DNA of 6,751 bases, from assembly GCA_003476595.1 (NCBI GenBank), contig DMTU01000025.1, positions 405 to 7,155 on the forward strand. Direction: 5' to 3'. Below are positions 1-6,751 of this stretch, one piece after another. Source of the DNA: Acidimicrobiaceae bacterium. Its GTDB lineage: Bacteria; Actinomycetota; Acidimicrobiia; Acidimicrobiales; Salinilacustritrichaceae. Under the pieces are notes generated by a model. The model saw only the letters and a list, made by a program, of their open reading frames with translations, did no database searches and was not told where the DNA came from. A program made the translations under genes and the position numbers. Numbering within the stretch: the first letter of the stretch is position 1; every line of letters begins with the position of its first letter.

Positions 1-374
1 AGTGGGGCCTGGTGCCCGACATGACCGGCACCTGGATGCTGCGGCGCCTGGTCGGCCTCGACGTCGCCAAGGAGCTCACGTTCACCGGCCGCATGGTCGA
101 GGGCGAGGAGGCCGTGCGCATCGGCCTCGCCACCCGCGTCGCCGCCGACCCGCTCGCCGAGGCCAAGGCGCTCGCTGCCGAGATCGCCGGCAAGAGCCCC
201 GACGCGGTGCGGGCGGCCAAGCGCCTGCTGAACCAGTCCGGGTTGGTGCCGATCGAGCAGCAGTTCGCCGACGAGCGACGCGAGATCGGTGCGCTGATCG
301 GGAGCCCCAACCAGGTCGAGGCCGTGATGTCGGGCTTCGAGAAGCGGGACCCGTCCTTCACCGACCCCAGCTGA
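1..374 (+). CDS. Enoyl-CoA hydratase/crotonase family protein (3' part)
   Basis: This is the C-terminal 123 residues of a crotonase-fold protein. The gene enters from the left edge, with its first whole codon at base 3 and a TGA at 372-374. The opening WGLVPDMTGT matches the stretch just after the catalytic-glutamate helix of enoyl-CoA hydratases (usual pattern ExKWGLVPD), so the glutamate itself should lie a few codons outside the window. The next part, LTFTGRMVEGEEAVRIGLATRV (residues 24-45), is the typical 'LTGR.....EA...GLV..V' block of the family. The tail is the usual helical C-terminal region that contributes to trimer packing. Such enzymes hydrate 2-enoyl-CoA in fatty-acid or other acyl-CoA breakdown in the cytoplasm, but the family is broad and the substrate cannot be read from this fragment. 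It is convergent with the gamma-glutamyltransferase-like gene downstream. The family call is firm; the exact reaction is not. Confidence 0.87.
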   Translation, partial: WGLVPDMTGTWMLRRLVGLDVAKELTFTGRMVEGEEAVRIGLATRVAADPLAEAKALAAEIAGKSPDAVRAAKRLLNQSGLVPIEQQFADERREIGALIGSPNQVEAVMSGFEKRDPSFTDPS

Positions 375-430
375 TCCGCGGGCTGATCAGCAGGAGCCGA
401 GCCGGCAGGCGAGGCGACCCAGAGACACGG

Positions 431-471
431 GCCCTCGGCGGCGAAGCCGCCAGAGCGAACCGCGCGAGGGC
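431..471. terminator. Possible bidirectional terminator hairpin between convergent genes
   Basis: A 7-bp outer stem (GCCCTCG at 431-437 with CGAGGGC at 465-471) encloses a tight hairpin, GGCGGC (437-442), loop GAA, GCCGCC (446-451). It lies between the ends of two convergent genes (stops at 374 and 497), where a shared terminator would be expected. There is no T-tract on either strand, so any termination would be of the U-less kind reported in actinobacteria. The rest of 375-496 holds only a 10-bp palindrome at 382-391 (GCTGATCAGC) and no gene I can support. The structure is seen; the function is inferred. Confidence 0.35.
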
Positions 472-496
472 GTGACGCATCCGCGCCGGTCCTGGA

Positions 497-2089
<1,593 letters not shown>

Positions 2090-2097
2090 GCCGGCGG

Positions 2098-2103
2098 ACC
2101 GTA
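2098..2103 (-). promoter_or_regulatory. -10 box of a leaderless promoter for the GGT-like gene
   Basis: Reading the minus strand, TACGGT ends 8 bases before the GTG start at 2089. It matches the actinobacterial TANNNT -10 consensus at the spacing that puts transcription start on, or next to, the start codon. No recognisable -35 is present and there is no Shine-Dalgarno in the gap, which supports leaderless initiation. The motif is short, so chance occurrence is possible. The same geometry recurs before two other genes in this window. Confidence 0.5.
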
Positions 2104-2120
2104 CCGGGCACACTTGGCAG

Positions 2121-4010
2121 GTGGAGGACCACCGACTGCGCTCGATGCTGCGCGCCCTGCGGTCCGTCGTCGGCGACGAGCACGTGCTCGTGGATCCCGA
2201 CGTCGTGGCCTCCCACGTCGTGGACTGGACCGGCGGCTTCGTCGGGTCCTCGCCTGCGGTGGTGCGACCCGGGTCGACCGACGAGGTGGCCGAGGTCGTC
2301 GCCGCCTGCCGCCGGGACCGGATCGCGCTCGTCCCCCAGGGCGGCAACACCGGCCTGGTGGGTGGCGGCGTGCCCCTCGCCGGGGAGGTGGTGCTCTCCA
2401 CCTCGCGCCTGGCCGGCATCACCGAGGTCGACACCGACGCCGGGCAGCTCACCGCCGGCGCCGGGGAGACCCTGGCCGCGGTGCAGCGGGCGGCGGCGGA
2501 TGCCGGCTGGCGCTACGGCGTCGACCTGGCGGCGCGGGACTCCGCCACCATCGGCGGCACGGTCGCCACCAACGCCGGCGGCCTGCGGGTGCTCCGCCAC
2601 GGCACGACGCGCCGCCAGCTGCTCGGCGTGGAGGCGGTGCTCGGCGCGTTCGTCGCCGGCGTCCTCCTCGGTCGCAGCCGCCTGCGCAGCCACAAGGTCA
2701 TCGAGCCGGTCGAGTCGCTGACCACGACCTTCCTCGCCCCCGTCTTCTTCGCCACCGCCGGCCTGCGCGTCGACCTCGGCCTGCTCGGCGACCCGGAGGT
2801 GCTGCTCTGGGCCGGCATCGTCCTCGCCGCCGCCAGCCTGGCCAAGTTCGCCGGCTCCCTGGCCGCCGCCAAGATCGCCGGCCTGCCCAACCGGGAGGGC
2901 GCGGCCCTCGGCATCGGCCTCAACGCCCGCGGCGCCCTCGAGATCGTCATCGCCACGGTCGGTCTGTCGCTGGGCGTGCTGAACCAGGCGTCCTACACCG
3001 TCATCGTGCTCATGGCGCTGGCGACCTCCATGGCGGCACCGCCCCTGCTGCGCCGGGTGCTGTCCGGCTGGGCCGGCACGGACGAGGAGCAGGAGCGCCT
3101 CCTGCGCGAGGAGACGCTCGCCGCCAACATCATCGTGCGCGACGAGCCGGTGCTGATCCCCACCCGGGGCGGCATGAACTCGATCATGGCGGCCCAGCTG
3201 GTCGACCTCGCCTGGCCCAAGGAGGTCGGGGTCACCCTCGCCACCGTCGACGCCACCGGCGACGCGCCGAACCTGCGGGTGCTCGAGGACGTGCTGCACC
3301 TGCGCAGCGTGGAGCGACGCCTCCTCGGCGACGACGACGTCGTCGACGCGCTCGTCGAGGAGCTGCGGCTCGGGTACGGCACGGCCGTCATCGGCACGTC
3401 GTCCCCCGACGGCGACCGCGTCCTCTCGCCCATCGCGGAGGAGCTCGCCCTGCGCAGCCCGGTGCCCGTCACCGTCGTGCGGCGCGGCCTCGACGTCACC
3501 AGCCGCCTGCCACCGGCCTACGGGCGGGTCCTGATCCCGGTCACGGGGACGCCGTCGTCGATCGCGGCTCAGGAGGTCGGCCTGGCCATCAGCGGGGCGA
3601 TCGGCACCGAGGCGATCCTCACCCACGTCGTCCACCACGACGGCGGCGAGGAGCCCGACGACGACGCCACCCGCCGGACCCGCCGGTGGGGCGGTCCCGA
3701 CGTGCTCCACCGGGGCGGGGACAGCACGCGCATCGCCGGTCAGCAGATGCTCGACGACGCCGCCGCCCGGGCCGCCACCGTCGGGGCCCGCGCCATCACC
3801 GCGATCACCGACGCCGAGTCCACGGCCGCCGGCATCCTCCAGCTGGTCGAGCTGCACGAGACCGACCTGGTCATCGTGGGCGCCACCCGGCGCGACGTCG
3901 ACGGTCGACTGTTCCTCGGCCACACCGTGGAGCGCCTGCTGCGCCGCTGCGGCGCCACCATCGTGGTCGTCGTGTCGCCGTCGGACCGCAGCGGCCCGCC
4001 CGACGCCTGA
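2121..4010 (+). CDS. Chimeric frame: truncated FAD-linked oxidase N-terminus joined to C-terminal half of a CPA2 antiporter with UspA-like tail
   Basis: A 629-residue frame in two unrelated parts. Residues 1 to about 174 are the front of a GlcD/D-2-hydroxyglutarate dehydrogenase-type FAD-binding domain. They show AVVRPGSTDEVAEVV (46-60), the pyrophosphate loop VPQGGNTGLVGGG (71-83), and SATIGGTVATNAGGLRVLRHG (141-161). The second half of the FAD domain and the whole substrate-binding domain (roughly 270 or more residues) are missing. From about 172 the sequence is the back half of a CPA2-type cation/proton antiporter: VLGAFVAGVLLGRS (173-186), FLAPVFFATAGLRVDLGLL (204-222), GIGLNARGALEIVIATVGLSLG (264-285), with about four or five membrane helices to 312. 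The front half of the antiporter, including its ion-translocating residues, is absent. Two UspA-like domains follow (about 342-455 and 468-619; the second ends with LGHTVERLLRRCGATIVVVV, but the usual GxxG nucleotide motif is degraded to GATR at 587-590). GTG at 2121 fits the FAD family start; ATG 2145 is the alternative. Neither enzyme nor transporter should work as encoded. A deletion or misassembly is the likeliest cause. Confidence 0.8.
   Translation: MEDHRLRSMLRALRSVVGDEHVLVDPDVVASHVVDWTGGFVGSSPAVVRPGSTDEVAEVVAACRRDRIALVPQGGNTGLVGGGVPLAGEVVLSTSRLAGITEVDTDAGQLTAGAGETLAAVQRAAADAGWRYGVDLAARDSATIGGTVATNAGGLRVLRHGTTRRQLLGVEAVLGAFVAGVLLGRSRLRSHKVIEPVESLTTTFLAPVFFATAGLRVDLGLLGDPEVLLWAGIVLAAASLAKFAGSLAAAKIAGLPNREGAALGIGLNARGALEIVIATVGLSLGVLNQASYTVIVLMALATSMAAPPLLRRVLSGWAGTDEEQERLLREETLAANIIVRDEPVLIPTRGGMNSIMAAQLVDLAWPKEVGVTLATVDATGDAPNLRVLEDVLHLRSVERRLLGDDDVVDALVEELRLGYGTAVIGTSSPDGDRVLSPIAEELALRSPVPVTVVRRGLDVTSRLPPAYGRVLIPVTGTPSSIAAQEVGLAISGAIGTEAILTHVVHHDGGEEPDDDATRRTRRWGGPDVLHRGGDSTRIAGQQMLDDAAARAATVGARAITAITDAESTAAGILQLVELHETDLVIVGATRRDVDGRLFLGHTVERLLRRCGATIVVVVSPSDRSGPPDA
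2631..2648 (+). other. Junction between oxidase-like and antiporter-like sequence
   Basis: Codons 171-176 read E-A-V-L-G-A. Up to VL the text fits the FAD-oxidase family (LLGVEAVL, normally followed by a proline or alanine and DG). From AVL onward it fits the antiporter family (AVLGAFVAGVLLG). The overlap GCGGTGCTC (2634-2642) could have been present in both parents, so this looks like a microhomology-mediated deletion or an assembler collapse. The exact crossover base cannot be placed within the overlap. Confidence 0.7.
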
Positions 4011-4024
4011 CCTTCTGGCAGCCG

Positions 4025-4055
4025 CTGCGGAACGGCGCAGGGTGGTTCCGAGCAG
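4025..4055. terminator. Weak hairpin between convergent genes
   Basis: CTGCGGAAC (4025-4033) can pair with GTTCCG...CAG (4045-4055) if two bases, 4051-4052, are bulged. This gives nine pairs around an 11-base loop. It fills the 45-base gap between the antiporter-like stop (4010) and the minus-strand PfpI-like stop (4056-4058), where a shared terminator is expected. There is no T-tract. The stem is imperfect and chance pairing is likely in DNA of this composition. Confidence 0.25.
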
Positions 4056-4697
4056 TCAGTCCTTGGTGGCCGAGTACTCCGTCAGCCGGGCCATCACCGC
4101 GTCGCCGGCCTTCTCCACGCTCCCGGCGTCGAACGGCGGCTGCGGGTCGTACTCGATCATGAGCTGCATCGCCCGGGCCGCGTCGGCGTCCACCAGCAGC
4201 TCGGCGAGGCGCAGCGCCATGTCGATGCCCGCGGACACGCCGGCGGCGGTGATGATGCGCCGGTCGAGGTGCTCGACCACGCGCTGGCCGGTGGGCTCGG
4301 CGCCGGTCTTGCGCAGGATCTCGTAGGCGCTCCAGTGCGTGGTGGCGGTGAGGCCGTCGAGCAGGCCGGCGGCGCCGAGCACGAGCGACCCGGTGCACAC
4401 CGAGGTGGTGTAGCGGCTGGTCTCGTGGGCGGTGCGGAGCCAGTCGTGGATGGCGGATCCCTCGGCCATCAACGCCCGGGTGCCCACGCCGCCCGGCACG
4501 ACCACGACGTCGGGGTCCGGCACGTCGTCGCAGGTGGCATCGACGCGGAGCCCGAGGAAGCCGTTCTCGCTGCGCACCTCGCCGGTCCGCTCGCCGACGA
4601 AGGTCACGGTGGCGTCGGGCAGGCGCTGGAGCACCTCGTAGGGGCCGATGGCGTCGAGCGCGGTGAGGCGGGGGAACAGGGCGATGGCGATCTGCAC
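4056..4697 (-). CDS. DJ-1/PfpI family protein, isonitrile hydratase-like
   Basis: A 213-residue protein of the class I glutamine amidotransferase-like DJ-1/PfpI superfamily. It opens with IAIALFPRLTALDAIGPYEVL (3-23), the usual first strand and helix of the InhA/AraC-N-terminal-like branch. VVVVPGGVGTRAL (64-76) follows. The nucleophile elbow is SVCTGSLVLGAAGLLDG (99-115), with C101 the catalytic cysteine. THWSAYEIL (120-128) and ITAAGVSAGIDMALRLAE (149-166) complete the branch signature. D15 and T102 sit where isonitrile hydratase uses Asp and Thr, so hydration of an isonitrile to an N-formamide is possible, but many relatives have no known substrate. There is no AraC DNA-binding tail. GTG at 4697 was chosen because it immediately precedes the first core strand and has an AGGA ribosome site at 4705-4708, seven bases upstream. 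It is divergent from the dienelactone hydrolase across a symmetric repeat, suggesting shared control. Confidence 0.87.
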   Translation of the reverse strand: MQIAIALFPRLTALDAIGPYEVLQRLPDATVTFVGERTGEVRSENGFLGLRVDATCDDVPDPDVVVVPGGVGTRALMAEGSAIHDWLRTAHETSRYTTSVCTGSLVLGAAGLLDGLTATTHWSAYEILRKTGAEPTGQRVVEHLDRRIITAAGVSAGIDMALRLAELLVDADAARAMQLMIEYDPQPPFDAGSVEKAGDAVMARLTEYSATKD

Positions 4698-4726
4698 GAC
4701 CGGATCCTGCCCCGCCACCCCAGGGA

Positions 4727-4773
4727 AAATCTCGTGGATACGTCCCACCGGTGGTGACCGATCCACGAGATTT
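4727..4773. promoter_or_regulatory. 13-bp inverted repeat, candidate divergent operator
   Basis: AAATCTCGTGGAT (4727-4739) and ATCCACGAGATTT (4761-4773) are perfect reverse complements separated by 21 bases. A GG/CC pair extends them past a one-base bulge. Between them lies a 10-bp palindrome, CCACCGGTGG (4745-4754), whose centre is within half a base of the outer centre. The repeat sits in the 100-base gap between two divergent genes. If the + gene is leaderless from 4798, the right arm covers about -37 to -25 of its promoter, a classic repressor or activator position. The left arm begins 30 bases upstream of the PfpI-like start. Arm centres are 34 bases apart, about three helical turns. No regulator gene is in the window. 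Confidence 0.6.
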
Positions 4774-4784
4774 CCGATCGGGGG

Positions 4785-4790
4785 TAGGTT
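4785..4790 (+). promoter_or_regulatory. -10 box of a leaderless promoter for the dienelactone hydrolase
   Basis: TAGGTT followed by seven bases and then the ATG at 4798 fits the TANNNT consensus at leaderless spacing. No Shine-Dalgarno precedes the ATG. The -35 region is occupied by the right arm of the inverted repeat and has no TTGACA-like hexamer, so the promoter may depend on an activator bound there. Confidence 0.55.
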
Positions 4791-4797
4791 CCGACCC

Positions 4798-5493
4798 ATG
4801 GCTGAGATGGTTGAGTTCGCGAGCAACGGCAACGACGCACGGGGCTACCTGGTCCTGCCCGAGGCGGGCACCGGCCCGGGCGTGATCGTGGTCCAGGAGT
4901 GGTGGGGCCTCGACTCGGGCACCAAGGAGATGGCCGATCGCCTGGCGGCGGCCGGCTTCGTCGCGCTGGCGCCCGACCTGTACCACGGCGAGCTGGCTGC
5001 CCACGACGAGATGGACAAGGCCGGCGAGCTCATGCAGAGCCTGCCCATCGACCGGGCCGCCCGGGACATGAGCGGCGCCGTGGACTTCCTCGCCGACCAC
5101 CAGGCCACCACCGGCGACGGCATCGGCGTGGTCGGGTTCTGCATGGGCGGCATGCTCACGTTCGTGCTCGCCGCCGAGCGCCCGGACAAGGTGAAGGCGG
5201 CCGTGCCCTTCTACGGCTTCCCGCCCATCGAGGACGGCCCCGCCGACCTGTCGAAGATCGAGGCGTCGATCCAGGGCCACATGGCCGAGCACGACGACTT
5301 CTTCCCGCCGGACCAGGCCGCGGCGCTCGAGGCCCACCTGTTGAGCCTCGGCAAGGACGTCGAGATCACCGTCCACGAGGGCACCGGCCACGCCTTCATG
5401 GCGCCGCACAACGCGCTCGGCACCCAGCAGCCCGAGAAGGTCGCCGAGATCTGGCCCAAGGTCACCGAGTTCCTCCACGACAAGCTCGATTGA
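4798..5493 (+). CDS. Dienelactone hydrolase family protein
   Basis: A 231-residue alpha/beta hydrolase, the usual length for dienelactone hydrolase. The catalytic triad is readable: C115 in the elbow GFCMGG (113-118), D166 or D167 in GHMAEHDDFFP (160-170), and H198 in EGTGHAFM (194-201). E34 in VVQEWWGL (31-38) corresponds to the glutamate that keeps the cysteine unactivated until substrate binds. FVALAPDLYHGE (54-65) is a further family block. Founding members open dienelactone to maleylacetate in chloro-aromatic breakdown. No chlorocatechol-pathway genes are present here, so the native substrate (a lactone or carboxyl ester) is unknown. The enzyme is cytoplasmic; no signal peptide is seen. 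The ATG at 4798 is preferred for its -10 box at leaderless spacing; ATG 4807 is possible. A large hairpin begins within six bases of the stop, so it is probably a single-gene unit divergent from the PfpI-like gene. Confidence 0.92.
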   Translation: MAEMVEFASNGNDARGYLVLPEAGTGPGVIVVQEWWGLDSGTKEMADRLAAAGFVALAPDLYHGELAAHDEMDKAGELMQSLPIDRAARDMSGAVDFLADHQATTGDGIGVVGFCMGGMLTFVLAAERPDKVKAAVPFYGFPPIEDGPADLSKIEASIQGHMAEHDDFFPPDQAAALEAHLLSLGKDVEITVHEGTGHAFMAPHNALGTQQPEKVAEIWPKVTEFLHDKLD

Positions 5494-5561
5494 CCCCACG
5501 TTCTGGCCTACGGACCCCCTCGCATGCGAGGGAATCCGTAGGCCAGAACGCTTCAGTGGGG
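5494..5561. terminator. Very strong nested palindrome, probable terminator or repeat element
   Basis: CGTTCTGGCCTACGGA (5499-5514) pairs perfectly with TCCGTAGGCCAGAACG (5535-5550). Inside, after a 2x2 mismatch (CC 5515-5516 against AA 5533-5534), 5517-5532 is a perfect 16-bp palindrome centred on GCATGC. The two share one centre, so 5499-5550 is a 52-base near-perfect palindrome with 24 of 26 pairs matched and no loop. CCCCA (5494-5498) and TGGGG (5557-5561) add an outer stem past a short bulge. It directly follows the dienelactone hydrolase stop and precedes a gene on the same strand, so termination is plausible. There is no T-tract. The degree of symmetry also suits a dispersed palindromic repeat. 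Confidence 0.75.
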
Positions 5562-5586
5562 CGGTGCTGGTGCCGATGGGGGTGAG

Positions 5587-6024
5587 GTGAGCACGTCGCT
5601 GCACCCCGTCTGGCTGTCGCACCACTCCGAGCACGAGGCCGACCGCTGCGTACGCGTCGGGCGGGCGCACGTGTGCCGCCGGTGCCTGGCGATGTTCGTC
5701 GGCTTCGTCCCGGCCGTGGCGCTGCTGCTGTCGCCCTGGCGAGACTCCCTCCAGGCGGGAGACTTCGGCCTGGTGCTCGCGCTGACGATCGCCGCCGGCC
5801 TCGAGTTCGCCCAGGTCGCCCGGGGGCAGATGGACTACAGCGCCCGGCGGGTGCTCGTGCTGAGCCCGTTCGCCGGCATGGTCCTGGCCTGGCTCGGCGT
5901 GACCGGGGTGCGCGACGGCCTCGGCCCGGTCCACTTCGTCCTCACCGGCGTCGCTGCGGCCCTGCTCGGGCTGCTCCTCGTCCGGTCCCGCACCCACCAC
6001 GGAGCGCTCGCGCAGCAGCCGTAG
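5587..6024 (+). CDS. Small four-helix membrane protein, DUF2085-like
   Basis: A 145-residue protein of unknown function. The first 36 residues are rich in His and Cys (H6, H12, H13, H16, C21, H28, C30, C33) and include HVCRRCLAMFVG (28-39). This resembles the CARCxGxxxG block of the DUF2085 membrane-protein family, and CxxC plus histidines could bind a metal. Four hydrophobic segments follow, at about 37-51, 60-77, 88-106 and 115-132, with basic residues in the loops. The GTG at 5587 is preceded by a G-rich GGGGGTGAG ribosome site (5578-5586). The next in-frame ATG, at 5692, would remove the whole His/Cys region and start inside the first helix. The TAG stop overlaps the proposed -10 box of galE, and only 11 bases separate the two genes. 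Being a real membrane-protein gene is well supported; the DUF2085 link is a motif resemblance only. Confidence 0.75.
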   Translation: MSTSLHPVWLSHHSEHEADRCVRVGRAHVCRRCLAMFVGFVPAVALLLSPWRDSLQAGDFGLVLALTIAAGLEFAQVARGQMDYSARRVLVLSPFAGMVLAWLGVTGVRDGLGPVHFVLTGVAAALLGLLLVRSRTHHGALAQQP

Positions 6025-6027
6025 GCT
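6022..6027 (+). promoter_or_regulatory. -10 box of a leaderless promoter for galE, overlapping the upstream stop codon
   Basis: TAGGCT matches TANNNT and ends eight bases before the galE ATG at 6036. Its first three bases are the TAG stop of the preceding membrane-protein gene. No Shine-Dalgarno is visible in the 11-base gap, which favours leaderless translation over coupling to the upstream gene. No clear -35 is seen. Confidence 0.45.
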
Positions 6028-6035
6028 CGGCCGCC

Positions 6036-6751
6036 ATGGTCGACCCCGCGCCCACCGGCACCGTCCTCGTCACGGGGGGCGCCGGCTACATCGGCTCCCA
6101 CACCTGCGTGCAGCTGCTCGAGGCCGGATCGCGGGTGGTCGTGGTCGACAACCTCGACAACGCCTCGCCCGTCGCCATCGACCGGGTGCGCGAGCTCGCC
6201 GGCCTCGCCGCCGACGATCCCCGCCTCACGTTCCACGTGCTCGACCTTCGCGACGGCGCCGCGATCGAGGCGCTCCTGCGGGACGACCCGGTGGACTCCG
6301 TGATCCACTTCGCCGGCCGCAAGGCGGTGGGGGAGTCCGTCGAGCAACCCCTCGCCTACTACGACCACAACCTGGTCGGCACCACGAACCTGGTGAAGGC
6401 GATGGAGGCGGCCGGGGTGCGGGACCTGGTCTTCTCCTCCAGCTGCACCGTCTACGGCGAGCCCGACGAGGTGCCGATCACCGAGGCCGCCCCGGTCGGC
6501 GCCATCAACCCCTACGGCCGCACGAAGCTCTTCATCGAGGAGCTCCTGCGCGACGTCGCCGCCGCGGGTGCGCTCGAGGGGCGACGGCCGTGGCGCATCG
6601 CGCTGCTGCGCTACTTCAACCCGGTCGGCGCGCACGCCAGCGGCCGCATCGGGGAGGACCCGGCCGGCATCCCCAACAACCTGATGCCCTTCATCATGCA
6701 GGTCGCGGTGGGACGCCACGACCGGCTGCGGGTGTTCGGCGACGACTACGA
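6036..6751 (+). CDS. galE: UDP-glucose 4-epimerase (5' part)
   Basis: The first 238 codons of an extended short-chain dehydrogenase/reductase; the gene runs off the right edge and full-length GalE is usually about 330-340 residues. The NAD-binding motif is VTGGAGYIGSH (12-22), with G14, G17 and G20 forming GxxGxxG. VVVVDNLDNAS (34-44) holds the acidic end of the second strand, and HFAGRKAVGESVEQPLAYYDHN (91-112) is highly typical of GalE. The catalytic region is SSSCTVYGE (134-142), with Y160 and K164 in NPYGRTK as the YxxxK pair. LRYFNPVGAHASGRIGEDPAGIPNNLMPFI (191-220) is the GalE-specific substrate-side block, which separates it from other nucleotide-sugar epimerases. It interconverts UDP-glucose and UDP-galactose in the cytoplasm using bound NAD, feeding galactose use and cell-surface sugars. 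The ATG start follows a leaderless-type -10 box. No gal operon partner is visible. Confidence 0.95.
   Translation, partial: MVDPAPTGTVLVTGGAGYIGSHTCVQLLEAGSRVVVVDNLDNASPVAIDRVRELAGLAADDPRLTFHVLDLRDGAAIEALLRDDPVDSVIHFAGRKAVGESVEQPLAYYDHNLVGTTNLVKAMEAAGVRDLVFSSSCTVYGEPDEVPITEAAPVGAINPYGRTKLFIEELLRDVAAAGALEGRRPWRIALLRYFNPVGAHASGRIGEDPAGIPNNLMPFIMQVAVGRHDRLRVFGDDY

Noticed and set aside
2109..2114. CACACT as a leaderless -10 box for the GTG at 2121
   Set aside because: It lacks the conserved first T of TANNNT and sits six bases from the start, so it is too weak to list. The start of the chimeric frame therefore rests on family alignment only.
4011..4024. Partial copy of the 5494-5561 palindrome (shared TTCTGGC)
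   Set aside because: Only seven bases are shared and there is no matching GCCAGAA arm nearby, so this is likely chance.
4724..4744. ECF sigma-type promoter (GGAA ... CGTC) across the left arm of the inverted repeat
   Set aside because: The spacing between the two elements is 13 bases, shorter than the usual 16-17, and the inverted-repeat symmetry explains the sequence better.
3871..6000. Long minus-strand open frames over the PfpI-like, hydrolase and membrane-protein region
   Set aside because: They read through the strong palindrome and antisense to well-supported genes, and the products are Arg/Gly/Asp-rich without domains.

Overview
The window is about 70% or more GC, uses GTG as well as ATG starts, and has gene pairs packed with almost no intergenic space. 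Several starts look leaderless, with a TANNNT -10 box 7-8 bases before the start codon. This fits a high-GC actinobacterium. I lean weakly towards an Acidimicrobiia-like lineage, but no ribosomal or other marker here settles it.

Layout. 1-374 (+): the 3' end of an enoyl-CoA hydratase/crotonase-family gene. 375-496: a hairpin-bearing gap between convergent genes. 497-2089 (-): a gamma-glutamyltransferase-like Ntn-hydrolase of the YwrD-like subclass. 2090-2120: a 31-base divergent gap. 2121-4010 (+): a reading frame whose first ~174 codons are the front of a GlcD/D-2-hydroxyacid dehydrogenase-type FAD-binding domain. The rest is the back half of a CPA2 cation/proton antiporter with a tandem UspA-like tail. 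4056-4697 (-): a DJ-1/PfpI-family protein resembling isonitrile hydratase. 4698-4797: a divergent regulatory gap with a 13-bp perfect inverted repeat. 4798-5493 (+): a dienelactone hydrolase-family enzyme. 5494-5561: a very strong nested palindrome. 5587-6024 (+): a small four-helix membrane protein with a His/Cys-rich front end, DUF2085-like. 6036-6751 (+): the first 238 codons of UDP-glucose 4-epimerase (galE), running off the window.

Most genes are ordinary metabolism and do not form one pathway. The divergent pfpI-like/dienelactone hydrolase pair around a symmetric repeat may be co-regulated. The most striking item is the in-frame join at about 2631-2648. Neither the oxidase nor the antiporter is complete, and the join lies where the two families would share an Ala-Val-Leu coding stretch. 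That points to a deletion (real or an assembly collapse) rather than a designed fusion. I see no CRISPR array, tRNA, rRNA, insertion sequence or defence system. Family assignments come from reading motifs in the translations, not from database searches.
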